Numbered from the stretch's first letter, positions 11,308 through 46,481 are shown. The stretch: DNA of 64,000 nucleotides from Rhodeus uyekii (GCA_037043235.1 JAWRVZ010000041.1:3752001-3816000); one strand, 5' to 3'. The notes: generated from the letters alone by a model not told the origin. Program-made: numbers and translations.

Positions 11308-13614
11308 TTAACCAACATCAGAGAACTGTGAGTGTAATGTTAAATATTTTACATTTGCTTGTTTTTTTTTTGTCAACCTTAATTTTACCCGTCAGATATG
11401 GGACTTCAGACCACAGCCCCCAATATGTTGAGATGTCTGATCCGGGTGTAATTTGAGATCGTAAATGAAACACTTGCACTGAAAGTATTAATGGGTTGCA
11501 AGGTGATACTCTAACCACCAGGGAAAGATCTCAAATAATGCATCACAACACTCCGATCATGTGTCCGAGTTACCAAGTATCTTTATTTAGGTGCTTCTAT
11601 TGCTTTGCATACAAATCCAAGCCTGAACTTTGATTCTCAGACTATTTTTTTTTTATTAAATCAATAATGTAGAATGACTTATGTGAAAATGTCTTATAAA
11701 TTAGCATGTGATCAGGAATTAGTCACAGATTCTGATGTGGAATGAAATGTGCTTTCTCTCTCACACACACATACTCGGAAATAGTGTGCATATTAACACA
11801 GTGACAAACAAATGCTTTAGTCATACCAGGGAAATGCTTTCGTGCCTTAAACAATTGGGCGGTTCATAGGATCAGTGGCAAATTTCTGACTCATAGCTGT
11901 GGTTTATTGCCTCACTGAAAGGCAGAATTTGAGACTTGGTCCAGGAATTGTATTGTGCCATTTACACTGTGCTGAGTCCAACTTCCCTTTTACCAAATCA
12001 CACTCTTTATGAGCATGGAAAATGCAGGAATTGATCCCAGATCGGCTTTGTGTAAATACTAAAGCAGGGCAGGTTATAGGAAAGAAGCTATGAATCCATC
12101 CTCACTGTTGAGAGAATCAGCGCTCAAGCTATTCTCTACACCTGCGCATCGCTTCGGTCTGGGGCCAACAGATGGTTGAGAAAACCCTCAAGCCAAAGCC
12201 CTAGACCGGATACAGGCAGGTCTCTGAGCCGCCAGCCAAACTTTCAGTGAGTCATGTCATTGGAAAGCAACGTAAAGGGAAGACTCCATTGTCATTGCTG
12301 GTTGCTGACATGCTGTTGGCAGCAACATGACTGCACATCTGCTCGGGCAGACCTGCCAGAAAAGTGTCTGTGAGACTGTCTTTGGACAGATTTATGTAAA
12401 TTGGAAAAATTGGTGCAGCACTCAATCTTGCGGAAGTCCAACTTCATTGATTTAAAAAACGTGTGATATTTCAACGATTGTCAAGGCCTTCATCAGACAT
12501 CGTGTATTTTTTTTTTTACAGAATTACGCCTGAAGTCCATAATTACTTGTGCTAAGAATATGACTAATGTGTAAATATATGAGCTACTTTAAGTAAATTT
12601 AAATTTACTTCGCTGTTACCCCTTTAAAATAATGGAATAACCCATTTTCTCGATTTCCATATAATGTTCACTGCATTCATCAAGCTTGACCATTCAAAGA
12701 AAAATAATTAAACTATTATTTTTCTTTTAATTATGGGAGATCATAATTACAAATTGACCTTTATCAATATTAGAAACCAACTTTAGCTAGTTGAATGCTT
12801 AATTTTAGGCTAAGGTCCAGATTGCGCCAGTGCAAACACTCTTTTGGCATCAAAAGCTACTGTCAGAATTTACAAAAGACACACAGTGAAAAATGTGCGC
12901 TGAAAAGGCATGGACAGGGTTATTTTTGCCGCTGACCTTATCACATTTTTAGGAGTTTCCTTTTCAGCTGCAAAATGTATGGGAAGAGAGTATTTACCGT
13001 AAATGTATGCATTTGCACCACTGTTTATCGGCCAAAAAAAGCATGTCTTAAACCAGACGCTTACTTGTTCTGCTCTTGGTAGATTGCATTGGTCATTATG
13101 GAAATGATCTGGCTGTCTGTGTTCTTTAATTCGCAAGTTGTCGGAAGATCACGAGCAAAACGTTTCACTCCTATTGTCATTTTTTTTGTGGAATTGTGCT
13201 CTCGAGCCCTGCTCATTAAATCTGGCCTTAAGTGTGAAACACTTAATGTTGTAGTCTGTCATTATCTTATCTTATCTAATTTTTATTTAGCCATTTAAAA
13301 TTTGGCAACAATAACAAAAAAGATTAACCTTTTTATTGAAACTTGGTTGAAAATTGTATTTTCTTTAAAGAGTTTAAAATAATCAAAAGATAATAATGTA
13401 AAATATATTTATATTCATGAATATTTCATTAAAATATTCTCTCAGCAATGTCTTTACAGACCTATCTTCATGTTTACATTTTTATCATCAAACATATATG
13501 GAATTTAATTTAAAAATATTTGTGTGCTTGTTTGTGTGTATTAAGAGTTCGACTGGAACAGCAATATCTGACTGTCATATAAGGTGACTATTCTAATCTA
13601 GGCAGCTGAAGAAC

Positions 13615-13760
13615 ATGAAATGGGCGTGGCCTTGTACAAGCCCCGCCCTCTGCCCCAGAAAGTCCTATTGGTTGGAATGAAAGAGGGTGGGACCTCACCT
13701 CTAACAGTTCCCTCCCAGTTCTAAATGAAAGCCCATTGTGGAATGCACACATTCTCTCTC
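13615..13760 (+). promoter_or_regulatory. Candidate internal ece1 (ECE-1d) promoter
   Basis: GC boxes (GGGCGTGG at 13622, CCCCGCCC at 13641) and a reverse CCAAT box (ATTGG at 13667) lie about 600 bp before the in-frame ATG at 14254. They would serve transcripts that start within intron 1 and read through the exon-2 acceptor. The structure mirrors the alternative promoters known for mammalian ECE1. Motif evidence only. Confidence 0.4.
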
Positions 13761-14253
13761 TTACATTCAAATACTCACACACCCTCACGTATGTTCGTCA
13801 AGTCCTCTCTCCTTCCTGTTTTTCTCAAGTTCCTGCCTTTATGGTGCCGCTAGTGTTGTCGCTGGCTGAAAGGAGTTCAAGCTTCCCAGGAATCGCTTGT
13901 TTAGGATTCCTCACTTGGAGGGCTGTGCTAAGGAAAGCTGAGAAGAGAGCATTGAAATCTCCCAACACATGTTTGTTGTGAAGACCGAGCTGACCATGCT
14001 TTGGAGATTATTTTCTAGATGTAGCTGACGTTGGGGGGTTGGAAATTCAGGAGGAGGTGAAAGTAGGGGGTGGAAGAGGAAACCCCATTCACACACACAC
14101 ACACACACAGATCAGCCAACACTCTTGACACGCTGAGCCGAGAGCCTTCTCTAGTCCTTGGGGACGACTCTTGATGGAACTCATGGGAGTAAACATCAGC
14201 AGGATTCCCAAAAGCTGCTGAAACACCCTCGGAAGAGGAGATTTGGTTTAATT

Positions 14254-35469
<21,216 letters not shown>

Positions 35470-36215
35470 CAGGGACTGAACCTAGAGCAAGGAAGGGGGT
35501 GAAGCGACCGCTGTTATCCCTCAAAATATTGCCTAACTTCCATCTCAGGTTGCCTACCGGTAATGTAGACTGCCAGAAAGCTGGTGGACTTAAAGTGGAC
35601 TACATGTTTTCCAGCAATTATTTGCCTCTTAATGAGGAGTAGGTGTAAATAATGACTCCATGGAAGTCTATATAATGCAGTTTTATTCTTATCATTCAAA
35701 ACACTGGAAAGTTGGTGGTTAAATGTAATGAATTACCGCTTTTGCAAATAAGTTTTCTTTGAATACGTGCCTTTTAAAGCAAATACTTTTATTTTTCTAA
35801 TGGGAAATAATATTTATGTTCTCTTGTATTATGTCATTGGTGTTTTTCTTTGTCTGTAATGTCTGCCAATTCTTAAACGCAACACATCGTGCAATATTGT
35901 AAAATAACTGTTCGCATTTTAACTCATGTTTAACGAGTTTTATACAAGACATTTGTGTTCCATCACATTCTAGCTGTTGAATTTGCCTGTGCAAAATGAA
36001 CTTAAACTCAGGCAAACGATCAGAATGTCATTCTAATGATGTTAATTGAAGAATACTTATCTGAGCAAGATGCCCACTGCATTTTTTAGATCACTATACA
36101 AAAAAAGTGCCTTCAAAACTATGCAAATATGAGACTTGCTGGAAAAAAAATTCATTATACACAGATTCCAACGGCCCCCTCCACCCTCAAAATAAATAAA
36201 AACCCTGAGTAACAT
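35470..36215 (+). other. ece1 3' untranslated region with poly(A) signals
   Basis: After the stop at 35469, two overlapping AATAAA signals lie at 36191-36200, giving a 3' UTR of about 740 nt. No other coding potential is seen. The exact cleavage site cannot be read from the sequence. Confidence 0.6.
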
Positions 36216-36683
36216 TTTACTCTCAGGTTTCCTTTGTTAACATTAGTTTTGTGGTCACCCTGCAAACATGACCGACAGATGTCGCCACACTCACACATGT
36301 TAATGGCAATAGAAATGCCTGTCAAGGTTTGCTAATGTTTTATTTGATTAAACTCCCACCATCAAACCCTAGTGTACATATTCAACAATATCAGCAAGCG
36401 TATTTATTCCATAAATGCTAAAGGTGACAAAAAAGCCTTCATCAAACATAAGTAACACTGCAACCAAAATCTGGGCGGGACCTTTTTTGTGGTCGTGTTT
36501 TTTTCTTTTTTTTTTAAGGTGAAATTCCAGTCTTATTTTCTGTCATCATATACTGCGTACGAATCGTTCATTTCTTACAATGAAGATTGATGGTTTGGAA
36601 TGTAACAGATGCCATTCATTGTGTTAAACAGTGCAGGCATGTGGAGAGTGGCGACTGCCATTATGACGTCACTCATTGGCGTA

Positions 36684-37360
36684 TTGCAATGTCCGATTCG
36701 TGAACGAAGCGTTCGTTTTAGATTTTGACTGAACGAGTCGTTCACAAATCGAACTGAATCGTTCCGAGCGGCTGTCGAGTCAACTCGCCGACTAATTGAA
36801 CCTAGAACCTGTTTTTAATTTGACTGATGTGGCAAAAAAAAAAAAAAATTTGTAACTGTATGGCTGAAATATTACAAATAAAATGTATTATAAATATAAT
36901 AGTAATACATTTTATTTGTTAAACCTTTCTTAAACAAAGCGCTGGTTATGTCTAAAAAAAATGTATTTTACGGTTAAATTATTTATCTGACCTGAACACA
37001 CGTTTTTAATGAATTGACAGCATTATACATGCACTTTTGTTCAAATGCAAATATTGACTATTAAACTGTAAAAAATAAACTGAAGAAGTCATTTTAAAAA
37101 ACGGACAACAACTTCAAAAATAAGTTAATTAAAATATACAGGAGGTAATATAAAAATTAGATTTATAAAAAAATTAAACATTTTTTGGGGGGTAAATAAA
37201 TGCTTTGTAGAGCTCACAAACTTTGCCAGGAACGACATGAAGACGTAACTGCATAAAGACTTAAAATAATCACTGAATGGTCTTATAAACCTAATATTTG
37301 AAACGAACTGTTCAAATGAACCGATTCACAAAAGTGAGTCGTTCTTCCGATCACTACGGA
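36684..37360. mobile_element. hAT-like non-autonomous element next to the eif4g3 promoter
   Basis: Ends are rich in 'gaacga/tcgttc' words: GATTCGTGAACGAAGCGTTC on the left and AAAGTGAGTCGTTCTTCCGA on the right. TTGGCGTA (36676-36683) and GTGGCGTA (37361-37368) are a near-identical 8-bp flank. No coding capacity. Element limits are approximate. Confidence 0.5.
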
Positions 37361-37379
37361 GTGGCGTAAGGTGATCCCG

Positions 37380-37831
37380 AGCATCTCCGAATTTCCCCGA
37401 CGTTTACCGAGCCGTCCTTCCAGCCGGACTGCTGGAAGCAGCCGCAACAACGCCATGTTGAACGAAGTCTCCCATCTTTATGAGACATTCCTATAATGCG
37501 CCTCGTTAATGTGATGTTACAACGCAAAGCGGAGAAAACAAACCCGGAGTCGGCCATCTGAGGAGGCGAAGAACAATTCAACCGGGGAGATCCAGGGTGG
37601 CTGGAGGGGGATACAACCCCCCTATCGTCCCCATGCGTAGAGCAGCTACAACCCCCGATTTCAAAGATAAAATGACATTTTTGTTACTAACAGCCAGATT
37701 TGAATGAAATCCATGGCATAAGGATATACACACACGTCCCGGCCTTCGCAGAAAGAAGAGACGGCCAGATATTGTTGGAACGTGCGACCGTTTTCAGCTG
37801 CGTATTTTTTGTTTTGGTTTAAATTTCTGCG
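37380..37831 (+). promoter_or_regulatory. CpG-rich promoter and 5' UTR of the eIF4G-family gene
   Basis: GC- and CpG-rich sequence in an otherwise AT-rich window, with no clear TATA box, followed by an ATG at 37832. The leader contains short upstream ORFs (ATG at 37453). Typical of a housekeeping vertebrate promoter. The transcription start is not determined. Confidence 0.5.
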
Positions 37832-37995
37832 ATGAGTTTGCCACCGAAAGTGGTTCCGAAACCGGCCGCTGTCTCCGTGAGTGGACATGTTACCGGACCG
37901 GCACCGCCAACGCAGCTCCGCGCAGCGCTGACCTCCGTGTCGTTACCACCGGGAGTCCAGAGCGCTCCTCCGCCGTCAGCCGTGCCGCCTACCCA
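37832..37995 (+). CDS. eif4g3: Candidate first coding exon of eif4g3
   Basis: The open frame starts MSLPPKVVPKPAAVSVSGHV and stays rich in Pro, Ala, Ser and Val through APPPSAVPPTQ, ending at a stop at 38039. Two donors are possible. GTGAGT at 37877 (after residue 15) is phase 0 and would fit the 51606 exon. GTATCC at 37996 is phase 2 and would need an unseen intermediate exon. The composition suits an eIF4G N-terminus. The exon end is unresolved. Confidence 0.5.
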
Positions 37996-38910
37996 GTATC
38001 CTTCACTAACAACAAAGCCCCTTGTGTCCCACGCAGATTAATGGGCAAACGAGTGCAAATTTCGCTTTGTAATCACATCACCTGACTTGTTGTTTGTTTA
38101 CATTTGCGTTTAACTAGTTATGATGACGAAATGACTAATATAAGATTGTATTAGATCCTATTAATATAATATAGCAACCGTTGCCAGGGTTATCGGGGTG
38201 TGTATCGATTACATCGAAGGGATTTACTTGGTTGGTGTAGCTGTTGTGTGTTGGTCCTTTTGGCAATTGCTTTGTTCGTTAAACTTGACAATACCAGCAT
38301 TGTGTTTATAACAGTTTATGATCATTCAGAATATGTGCATGTTTTTAATAGTTACCCGTTGCATTTTCTAGTTTTGTGATGAAATGCTCTTTCTCCTGAA
38401 GGCCTCAGTACACAAGTCAATCGCATATGTTGCTAGGGTGGTGTTGCTGGTTGCTAGGGCGGGATTAGTTGCTGTGCTGTTTTGATTGGCTGTAAGTTTA
38501 GAAAATATTATTTTCACAAAAAATATTCTTCTCATCTCTTTTCAGTGGGAGTTTATGTGTTTGTTTGTTTTTCTTTCACCTGTTTATCCATCCGCCAGAC
38601 AAACAACTTGTGTGAACTGAGGAGGAATTGACTTATATATGTACTTTGGGACGAGCTGGTTAAAATTAGTTACAAAAAATGTCTCGGTATAAAGGTCAGT
38701 TTTGAGAAAAAGATCTAGTGTTGCTTTGTTTGAACATGCCGATCTTATTATCTAGCCTAATTCTTTGACATTCTTACATTATAAAACATTCATATAATGA
38801 TTTCTCTGGGCCATTTTACGTTTGCTAATATTTGTACAGATTTTTTTTCCTAAGAAACTACTCGCATTTCAAGCTGATATACCTTAATCACCTACCGATT
38901 ACCCCCATCA

Positions 38911-38956
<46 letters not shown>

Positions 38957-41900
38957 ACAGACAGCTGAATAGAAAACGTCAACAGATATGAGGATACGTC
39001 ATTCTTGTCTGATTTTGAAAGTAAATCACGTCACATGAAAGTCATGTTCGCTAGTGTGGGTCGGCAATTTTTTTTATAGGGATCTCTGCCTGATTTGAGG
39101 TGACGTGGAGTAATCAGTCAAGTAAAGGCTGTTTAGACACAGTCGAGTTAAGTAATTGAGCAATAGGCGTACTGCAAATCTGGGTCAACCTCTTGAGCTC
39201 TTAGAGAAATTCTGTTGCTCTGCAAGTCTGTGCCATGATTTGCCAAGGATGATTTAAAGGTGAAGTGTGTTGTTTTTGTGCAACTAGTGTCACCCAAAAA
39301 AATTGCGCAAGAAAGATAAAGATTTGAGATTTCAAAGGACGACTCCAAAAACTCAACCTTATGTTATTCCAAGCCTGACTTGATTTCCTCTGTGGAACAA
39401 GTCAATGGCACAAGGTTCAAGTTCAAAAAAGAGATAAAGGAGGCGGTAAATTAATCCATTCAAACCAACTTGAGCATTTTGAGTACCACTGACTTTACTC
39501 AACACATCTGAAATGTTCTTCAAAACATCTTCTTTTGTGTTTGGCCAAAGAAAGATAACCATATAAGTTTAGAGCTACATAAATTAGTTACATGATGACG
39601 GTGAGTTGTTCCTTTAACACTGAAGCAAAATAACTATAGCATTATATCTTCAACTAGAGAATAAAGTTCGTCGAGACAAACTTTAGAAGTTGGCTTGAGA
39701 AAGTCGGGTCAGAAAATGTAACTACAAAGTCGCTGCCATGAATGATCAGAAACTAACAAATACTTAAGTATGTAGTGGAGTGAAACTGAAACCAACTTGA
39801 CCTTCGTCAGACTTCTTCAGATAATGTTTTTCTGCAAATGAAAGTCTAATTCAAAGATGATCTCTTATTTCCCTTGCATATCAATCAATATGGAAATAGC
39901 GCAAAATACACTTAACTCTAGTCTGCATACTATTTATTGTTTATATTTTTGTAACCCTAGATGTGCACGTGTGATTTTAAATGGTCAGGATGTCATTATT
40001 TGTTTACCTTGTGCATGCACTGATTTGGATTTATTTGGATAGTGACTCTTTTGGCTCTTATTCATGAGTCCTAAAACATTTATTCGTAACGACTTGCAGT
40101 AGTGTCTCCAATCTAATTTTAACCTGGAATAAAGTTTTAGGAATTGTAATTAATTTTAAAACAAATACATTTTGTAGTAACTGAATGAAGTAGAAGTAGA
40201 TATGTTTAAAATGTAATATCCGTAATCAAATGGCATTAACCATGGAAACGACTTTTGTACGAAACTCGGATGTTCTTGAACGCTGTACTTAAACGCCTCT
40301 GATTGGCCGTTCCTTTCACATGTTCAACATACTTGTGTGTGATTGGCTACAATACTCAACTCTTCAAAACATGCTGTATATTTAATAACCATGCATCTAC
40401 AGTATCTTTGACACATGAGATGAAATTGGAATGAACTTGACTTATTGACTGAACTTATTGACCACACACTATAAGATAATTGGGCCGAATTTGGCCCAAT
40501 GCTCCCCTTCCGACAATCCTAGGTAAAGTCCTGATTATCTTGGTGATTGTACATATAATGTTATCAGGTTTTCCTGTGGTGTGACGTGTGTTAATAAGGA
40601 TTGAATCTGCTTGAAAGAACATTGGCGCCGCATTGATCTCAAATCATAAATATCCAACATGTTGAATTCTTATGATCAGAAATTCTGAAATCCGCATGAA
40701 ACGATACCATATCAAAAAGCAAGTTGACAGAGGACAGAATCATGACACAACTTCATCCAAACCTTTTCTTCTTCCTGCAGATCTTCTGTAAATAGCAATA
40801 CAAACACTATTATTGCAATTTTTGTCTATGTCGTTGTCCACCATGTTTGTTTACTCTAAAGTCACGTTTTACCACGAGAGATTTTGTGAGATTTCCCATG
40901 TTCACGATTGGGTCTCAGTTCAGTTCAACACACTATAGGAACAAATCTGTAAAAACCTATGATTTCATAGAAGAAAAAAAAAGAATTTTTTTTTGTTGTG
41001 GTCTCACATATTTTAAAAATCTTTTAGTGTGGGCCAGCCTTAAGGTAAATGTTTAACATTATCACAAAATTCGAAATATTCCCTAATTTTATACCGATTA
41101 TGGTATCAATGTATATTCAATGTATCGCTCAGCCCTGTATATGTTTATATAAAACAAAATGCTTTTATTTTTCTCTAGTGTGCTCAGACATTTGGGACCT
41201 GATTTTCTTGAAAAATTATGGCATTTGCCTGTAAAAAAAAAAAAAAAATTCAGACTTTTGATTTTTCATTGACATGTCAATGCCACGTCCATCACCTAGA
41301 GATCTCTGCTTTGTGGCCTCTCTCATTGAGCTCTTCCCAATCAGTTTCAGACTTTAGTTCTCTATGACAAAGATTTTATAATTTCCCAAATTATTTGTTA
41401 CTGCTTCCTTATTGGAAATCGTATTATATCAGCCCAAGCTGTTCAGCAGTGATCGACCACAAACCTCAGCGAAAACATGTGGCTGTAGAAATGAACTATT
41501 GTGTGCACACATGGTTACACTTATGTCGGATAGCGACGATTACATCATTTGATCTATATCAGTGTCTTTCAGTTGTAGAGTGTTCATGATTGCATAAATC
41601 GCAATTACGATTCCTTCCTGTGCTCAGAAGTCACTGTATTGCTCTACATCTCCCAGAGAAAACAGTCCCAGCGGATGGGATTCCTGTTTGCGGGACGTCT
41701 GCCTTTGGTGATGATGCTATGTTGAGAGATTGTGTGTAATGCTTAGGGGGGGTTGGGGTGTTGGAGGGAGTGGTTGCCAGAGCGACGGGTAACATATGCG
41801 ACTGGCGCTGCACCCCTCAGACAATGGCAGCGCTGCTTAGCATTCAAAGTGTGAGGCTTCCCACCGCCTGCCAACAATCGCCTAGGTCAAAGAGAGTCCC

Positions 41901-44900
41901 ACACACCCCGCCTGCCGCAACCCCAAACCTCTCAACGCAACCCCTTTCTTAGTTCCAACACATCTTGTCACCTGCTTTTCCACTTTTTCATCTCCTTCGT
42001 AACTGTACAATCAGCCCTAAATGCTTATCAGGAAAATGCTAAACCTGTAGGGATAACGAATTCTCATTCTTGAAGGTGAAGGTCTAGATCACTACAAGTA
42101 AGCAGTTTGTAGGGAGATATGGCTTGCTCTGTGACGTCCGGAAACATTGCTCCGTTCGAGTAATTTGACGTCATCTTCTGGCTTAGCCTATTTCGTAAGG
42201 TTTTGGAAACCTGTTGGAAAACATTTTTGCTATTCCAAATGATATACATTAGCAGTCATAAAAAAAGAAAGTCTCTTTGTTTGATCAAAACACTGTAATA
42301 TTGTGAAGTATTATTATATTTTAAATGAACTGTTTTCAATATATTTCATAGAGATGCACCGATTGACAGGCCAGGGACCAGAATCAGCCGATTTTCCACA
42401 TACTCGGCCCAGACTGGTGATTCCGACCCGGTCCGAAGTGACACACTCTCCTCTTTTCATTCACTCGTCTCACTCGGTCCGATAGTGTTTAAATAGTGCT
42501 TGTATTGCGCATAATTTGACTAATTTCCGCAGGTTTCGTGCTCGCACCAAAAGCATGCGCACCACCGATTCATATTAGTGGTGCGGACATGAATCCGCCT
42601 TTCAAACAGCTTGTGTGTCGCAAGTACCAAAATGAGTCGTACATAAAATGATTAAAACCAAGCAGATGAGAAAGATAAGATGTCTGTCATCAAAGAACTT
42701 TAATTGTAAGCATTAATCCGTATTAATTTCTTACAACGAAGGTTATCCAGTGCTATTTTAGATTTGATTACTCTAATTTCTGTAGTATTTCTTACCGGAA
42801 TATATTGTTTGGCCCATTTGACAAACTTAAATCTCTCTTTATTCTATCACATTTATCTGTGTTGTTGTTTGCAATTTGTTGATATGCTCTTATTTTATTA
42901 CTGACATTTTACATATGGTTTATATATGAAAATAAATGTTTGCATTGAAGAAATTATTATTTTTTTGTTTGTATAGAAAACCAGAATCTGCTAATATCGG
43001 TATCGACAGATCACTCTTACGAGAAAATTGGAAATCGGAATCGGATGAAAGTTTTTAATTGGTCCATCTCAAATATTTTAGAATGCAATTTGTTGCATCT
43101 GCGACCATTTTCAGTGACTTATTTCTGTGAATCATTGTTGTGTATAGACTGTTGATATTTGAAATCAACCTAAGGAAAAGCACCCATCCCCTCATTGCTC
43201 CACCCCCCCAAAATGCACGAACATGCAATGCATGAGTGGATGTCTATTTATCATAGCAAATGGGATTCAGATTAAATCGAAGATTATGAATGAAGTACAA
43301 CAAATGAACATAAAGTACACAAGTATATGCAAGCAAGAGTTCGTTTTGGTCGCCAGCAGCACACAAACCTCAAAACCAAAGTTACTTGCGTATGGAGCAG
43401 AAACAACGCAACCTTCTCGCTTGGGTCTCTCCAGCTCTGGAAAGTTTTTCTAATATTAATGCAGGTTTTTGCTCTTGCCTGATCATACCACTACTTTTTT
43501 TCCACTGATATTCCTCTTACTATTTTTGTAATGTGTCTTAGACATCACTCTTTCAGATCTCTCTCATCTGTCTTCAAATCTCCCTTCTTGCTCATTCTCT
43601 CTCCTCCCCCATCATGAGTGGACACGCCCCCTACTGTGGATTGGCTGTAAGTTTGTTGTGGTGCTTGGTCTGATCCAATTTCAACAGCATTTTCAGAAAT
43701 TGGTTACTGCATATTTAAGGTGTAGTGTTTACTCTGTGCTACCAGATATTACCATACAGAACTGATAGATAAATAGAAATACGAGTTTAATTCGTTCCAA
43801 GAGCTAGCTCGTGACTCAAAATTCTCGTACACCAAAACAATTTTCCCCTTAAGAATGTAATAAAAACCACTCGATGTGTTCCAAAATTATAACCATTAAC
43901 ATGTAATATAAAAAAACTCAAAAAAATCCTTGACGCGCTGTTATTTACTGTAACGCGCACTTTACCTTTGAGTAGCGTCGCTGCTGGCGTGAAGGAGACG
44001 AGAGGGGGAGGAGGAGGCTGTTACTGCTTAGAGGGAGAATCTCCCTCCATGAGAAATTTCTAGAGTTCTCTCTCTTGACTGACGTTCACTATCACTTTGA
44101 TTTCATCTTTTTTCTTTAATATCGTACAGATTGCGGACGTCGAACGGTTATAAATCTTTGTCAGATCTGAAATACGCATACGTCGTTCATCCTTATCGAC
44201 AATTTCTTTTTTCAATTCCACAGTTATCTCCTTTTTCGTACCTTCTTTCTTACTCATCTTGGGGGCCATTGTCTATATGCTGCACTGTACAAAAAATGTG
44301 CGCAAAGATGCTGAGCGTTAGGACTTTACCAAAAAAGTAAAGTACACTGATTTGACTTTCCATGCTCGTACACCGATTTAGGGAGGATCAAACTACTAGT
44401 ATCTTACTTATAGTTGGGTTTCCATATTAAGCGTTGAACAATGACACTTTACCTGTGAGTCACTTTCTGTGATCTCTCAACAGTCAAAGTTGTGGTGGCG
44501 TCTTGCTGCAGTGTAGTGTACATTTCATTTCATGAATTTTATATACCGTCAGTGACCGTATTCCTCAAAGAGTAACATAGCTATATTTATAAGAGTGTGT
44601 GTGAGTGTGTGTGTTTTATTTATATATATATATATATACACACGGCCTCGGGAGTTGCAAAAAAGATAACCGAGGATCAAGAAAACCAAAAGCCAATATG
44701 GCGATTTGTTTGATGAAGCGATCGGCATGCTATAAAAATGTACATGCACTGTATATGTTTGCTAACAACAAAAGACATATGTGCAACAACTAACAGCAGA
44801 GATTGTAACGACTACTTTATGTTTATGTTGGGAATATACCTTTAAGACGGCGTATGTTGTTCTGTGCGCTGCTCTGGTGTGAGCACGTGTGCGCGCGGAG

Positions 44901-46448
44901 TGAAGAGTGTGTTTGAGTGAGGAGAGAGATGCCGCTCTACCGCTGACTGTTATATAGCATAATCTACTTATTTTCCTTCTTTTATTTGTGATGTTTGTCA
45001 GAGTGTTTTCTTTTTCCTAGTTTGTACTTACACTCTTTACATGTTTGAGAAGTGTGAAACCCATCTATAAAGCTCGTCATCTGGGCAGTCGTCAACCACT
45101 CTGACAGCCAGTGCAAGATTTACCAGTACAGTAATCCCTCGTTTATCGCGGGGGTTACGTTCCGAAAATGACCCGCGATAAGTGAAATCCGCGAAATAGA
45201 AAACTTTTTTTTTTTTTACAATTAGCAACTATTACATGTATACAAATACAGTGACTCACGTGTAGGCCGTTTCACAGCTCTTCAGACTGGGCCGCTGCAT
45301 CCTGACTACGCTCTGCAGTGTTCTCTTCTTCTGAAGCCCGCGGTGCAGGTGTGTTTGTTCGGGAGAAGAACATAGTGATAGGCAGCTGTTGTCGCTCTTT
45401 TTTCTTCTTTGCAAAAAGATCCTTGTACACCGACATGCCACCATCGATTACGTTGGAGAACTGTAATGAACGGCCCATCAAAGGGTCCCATTCCTCAGCT
45501 AATCGCTTAAGTTCAGTGGCCATTCGCACCATGGTTGCTAAGCGACCAAGCGTTAGTCCTTCCTCCGTACACATAACTGCACGAGACGACAAAATGATGG
45601 CACAATTCGTAGCATGTTTTGATACAAGAAGCGGAAGTGAGTTTTTAGCGAATCAGAATGCTGAGCACAATGCACCAGAAAAAAAAAAATGCATTATGAA
45701 AATCCGCGAAATAGCGAATCCGCAATAAGTGAACCGCGAAGTGGCGAGGGATCACTGTATACGATAAAAACCACCTTCGATTCTCGATACAAAGCTTTAA
45801 TAATATTCTTCAACATTGCAAACACAATTTCGCTCACAGCGTAAAGTCACAACACACATAAACACATTCGCTCATAACACAGTCATTTCGCTCTGACACA
45901 GTTCTGAAAGTATTGCACATGCGGTTACTATGGTTTCTTTACAAACTCTAAAATGCTTTGTTGCGTTTTGCCTTCAACGGTCTGTTTGAAAACAAATGCT
46001 TCTAAGCTTCTATCAGTAACAACCTCTTTGTCGATGTCAGTGCAATCTGGGAATTCTTGGACAGTGAAGGTGAACTCCTGCGCCTCCTCTTCCAAGATAG
46101 CATCTGCAAGGCTTGATTTTTGCGTGAGTTTTTTCGCGGCTGGACGGCACTGCACCACAAGAGTGAGTGAAGCATCATTGGAGTGAACGACCACACTGAC
46201 CACGCGAACTCGGCACATGCGCAGTGAACTCAGTACTATCATTTAGTCACGGGGATCGCGATAACCAATGTGAAGTGGCGAATTTGTCCCTCTTTTGTAC
46301 TCGAGATATCAGGGTTCAGCGACATAAAAGAATCGACATAACCGATAAGAAAATGCTAAGAAAAATAGGGAGTTTGGCGGTTCCACTTCAAAAACGTTGA
46401 CATAACAGGGTTGGCGAGATAAGCGAGGTCGAGATAAGTGGGTTCCAC

Positions 46449-46481
<33 letters not shown>

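Larger units (their letters stand above)
8930..14253. other. ece1 intron 1 (ECE-1c transcript)
   Basis: Contains a TA array (9249-9276), the repeat at 9.6-10.1 kb and the TTAA MITE at 10.9 kb. Sequence at about 11900-12470 is repeat-poor, of mixed composition, and may hold regulatory elements (for example TGAGTCAT at 12249). The internal promoter is near 13.6-13.8 kb. Confidence 0.5.

Noticed and set aside
14158..14253. In-frame ATG upstream of the ECE-1d start
   Set aside because: The extra 32 residues match no known ECE1 isoform; the 14254 start fits ECE-1d.
41758..41952. Pro/Thr-rich frame as an intermediate eif4g3 exon
   Set aside because: No matching acceptor and donor pair in compatible phase; left as intron.
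45318..45728. 136-codon plus-strand frame
   Set aside because: Antisense to the Tigger transposase fragment and inside the Tigger element.
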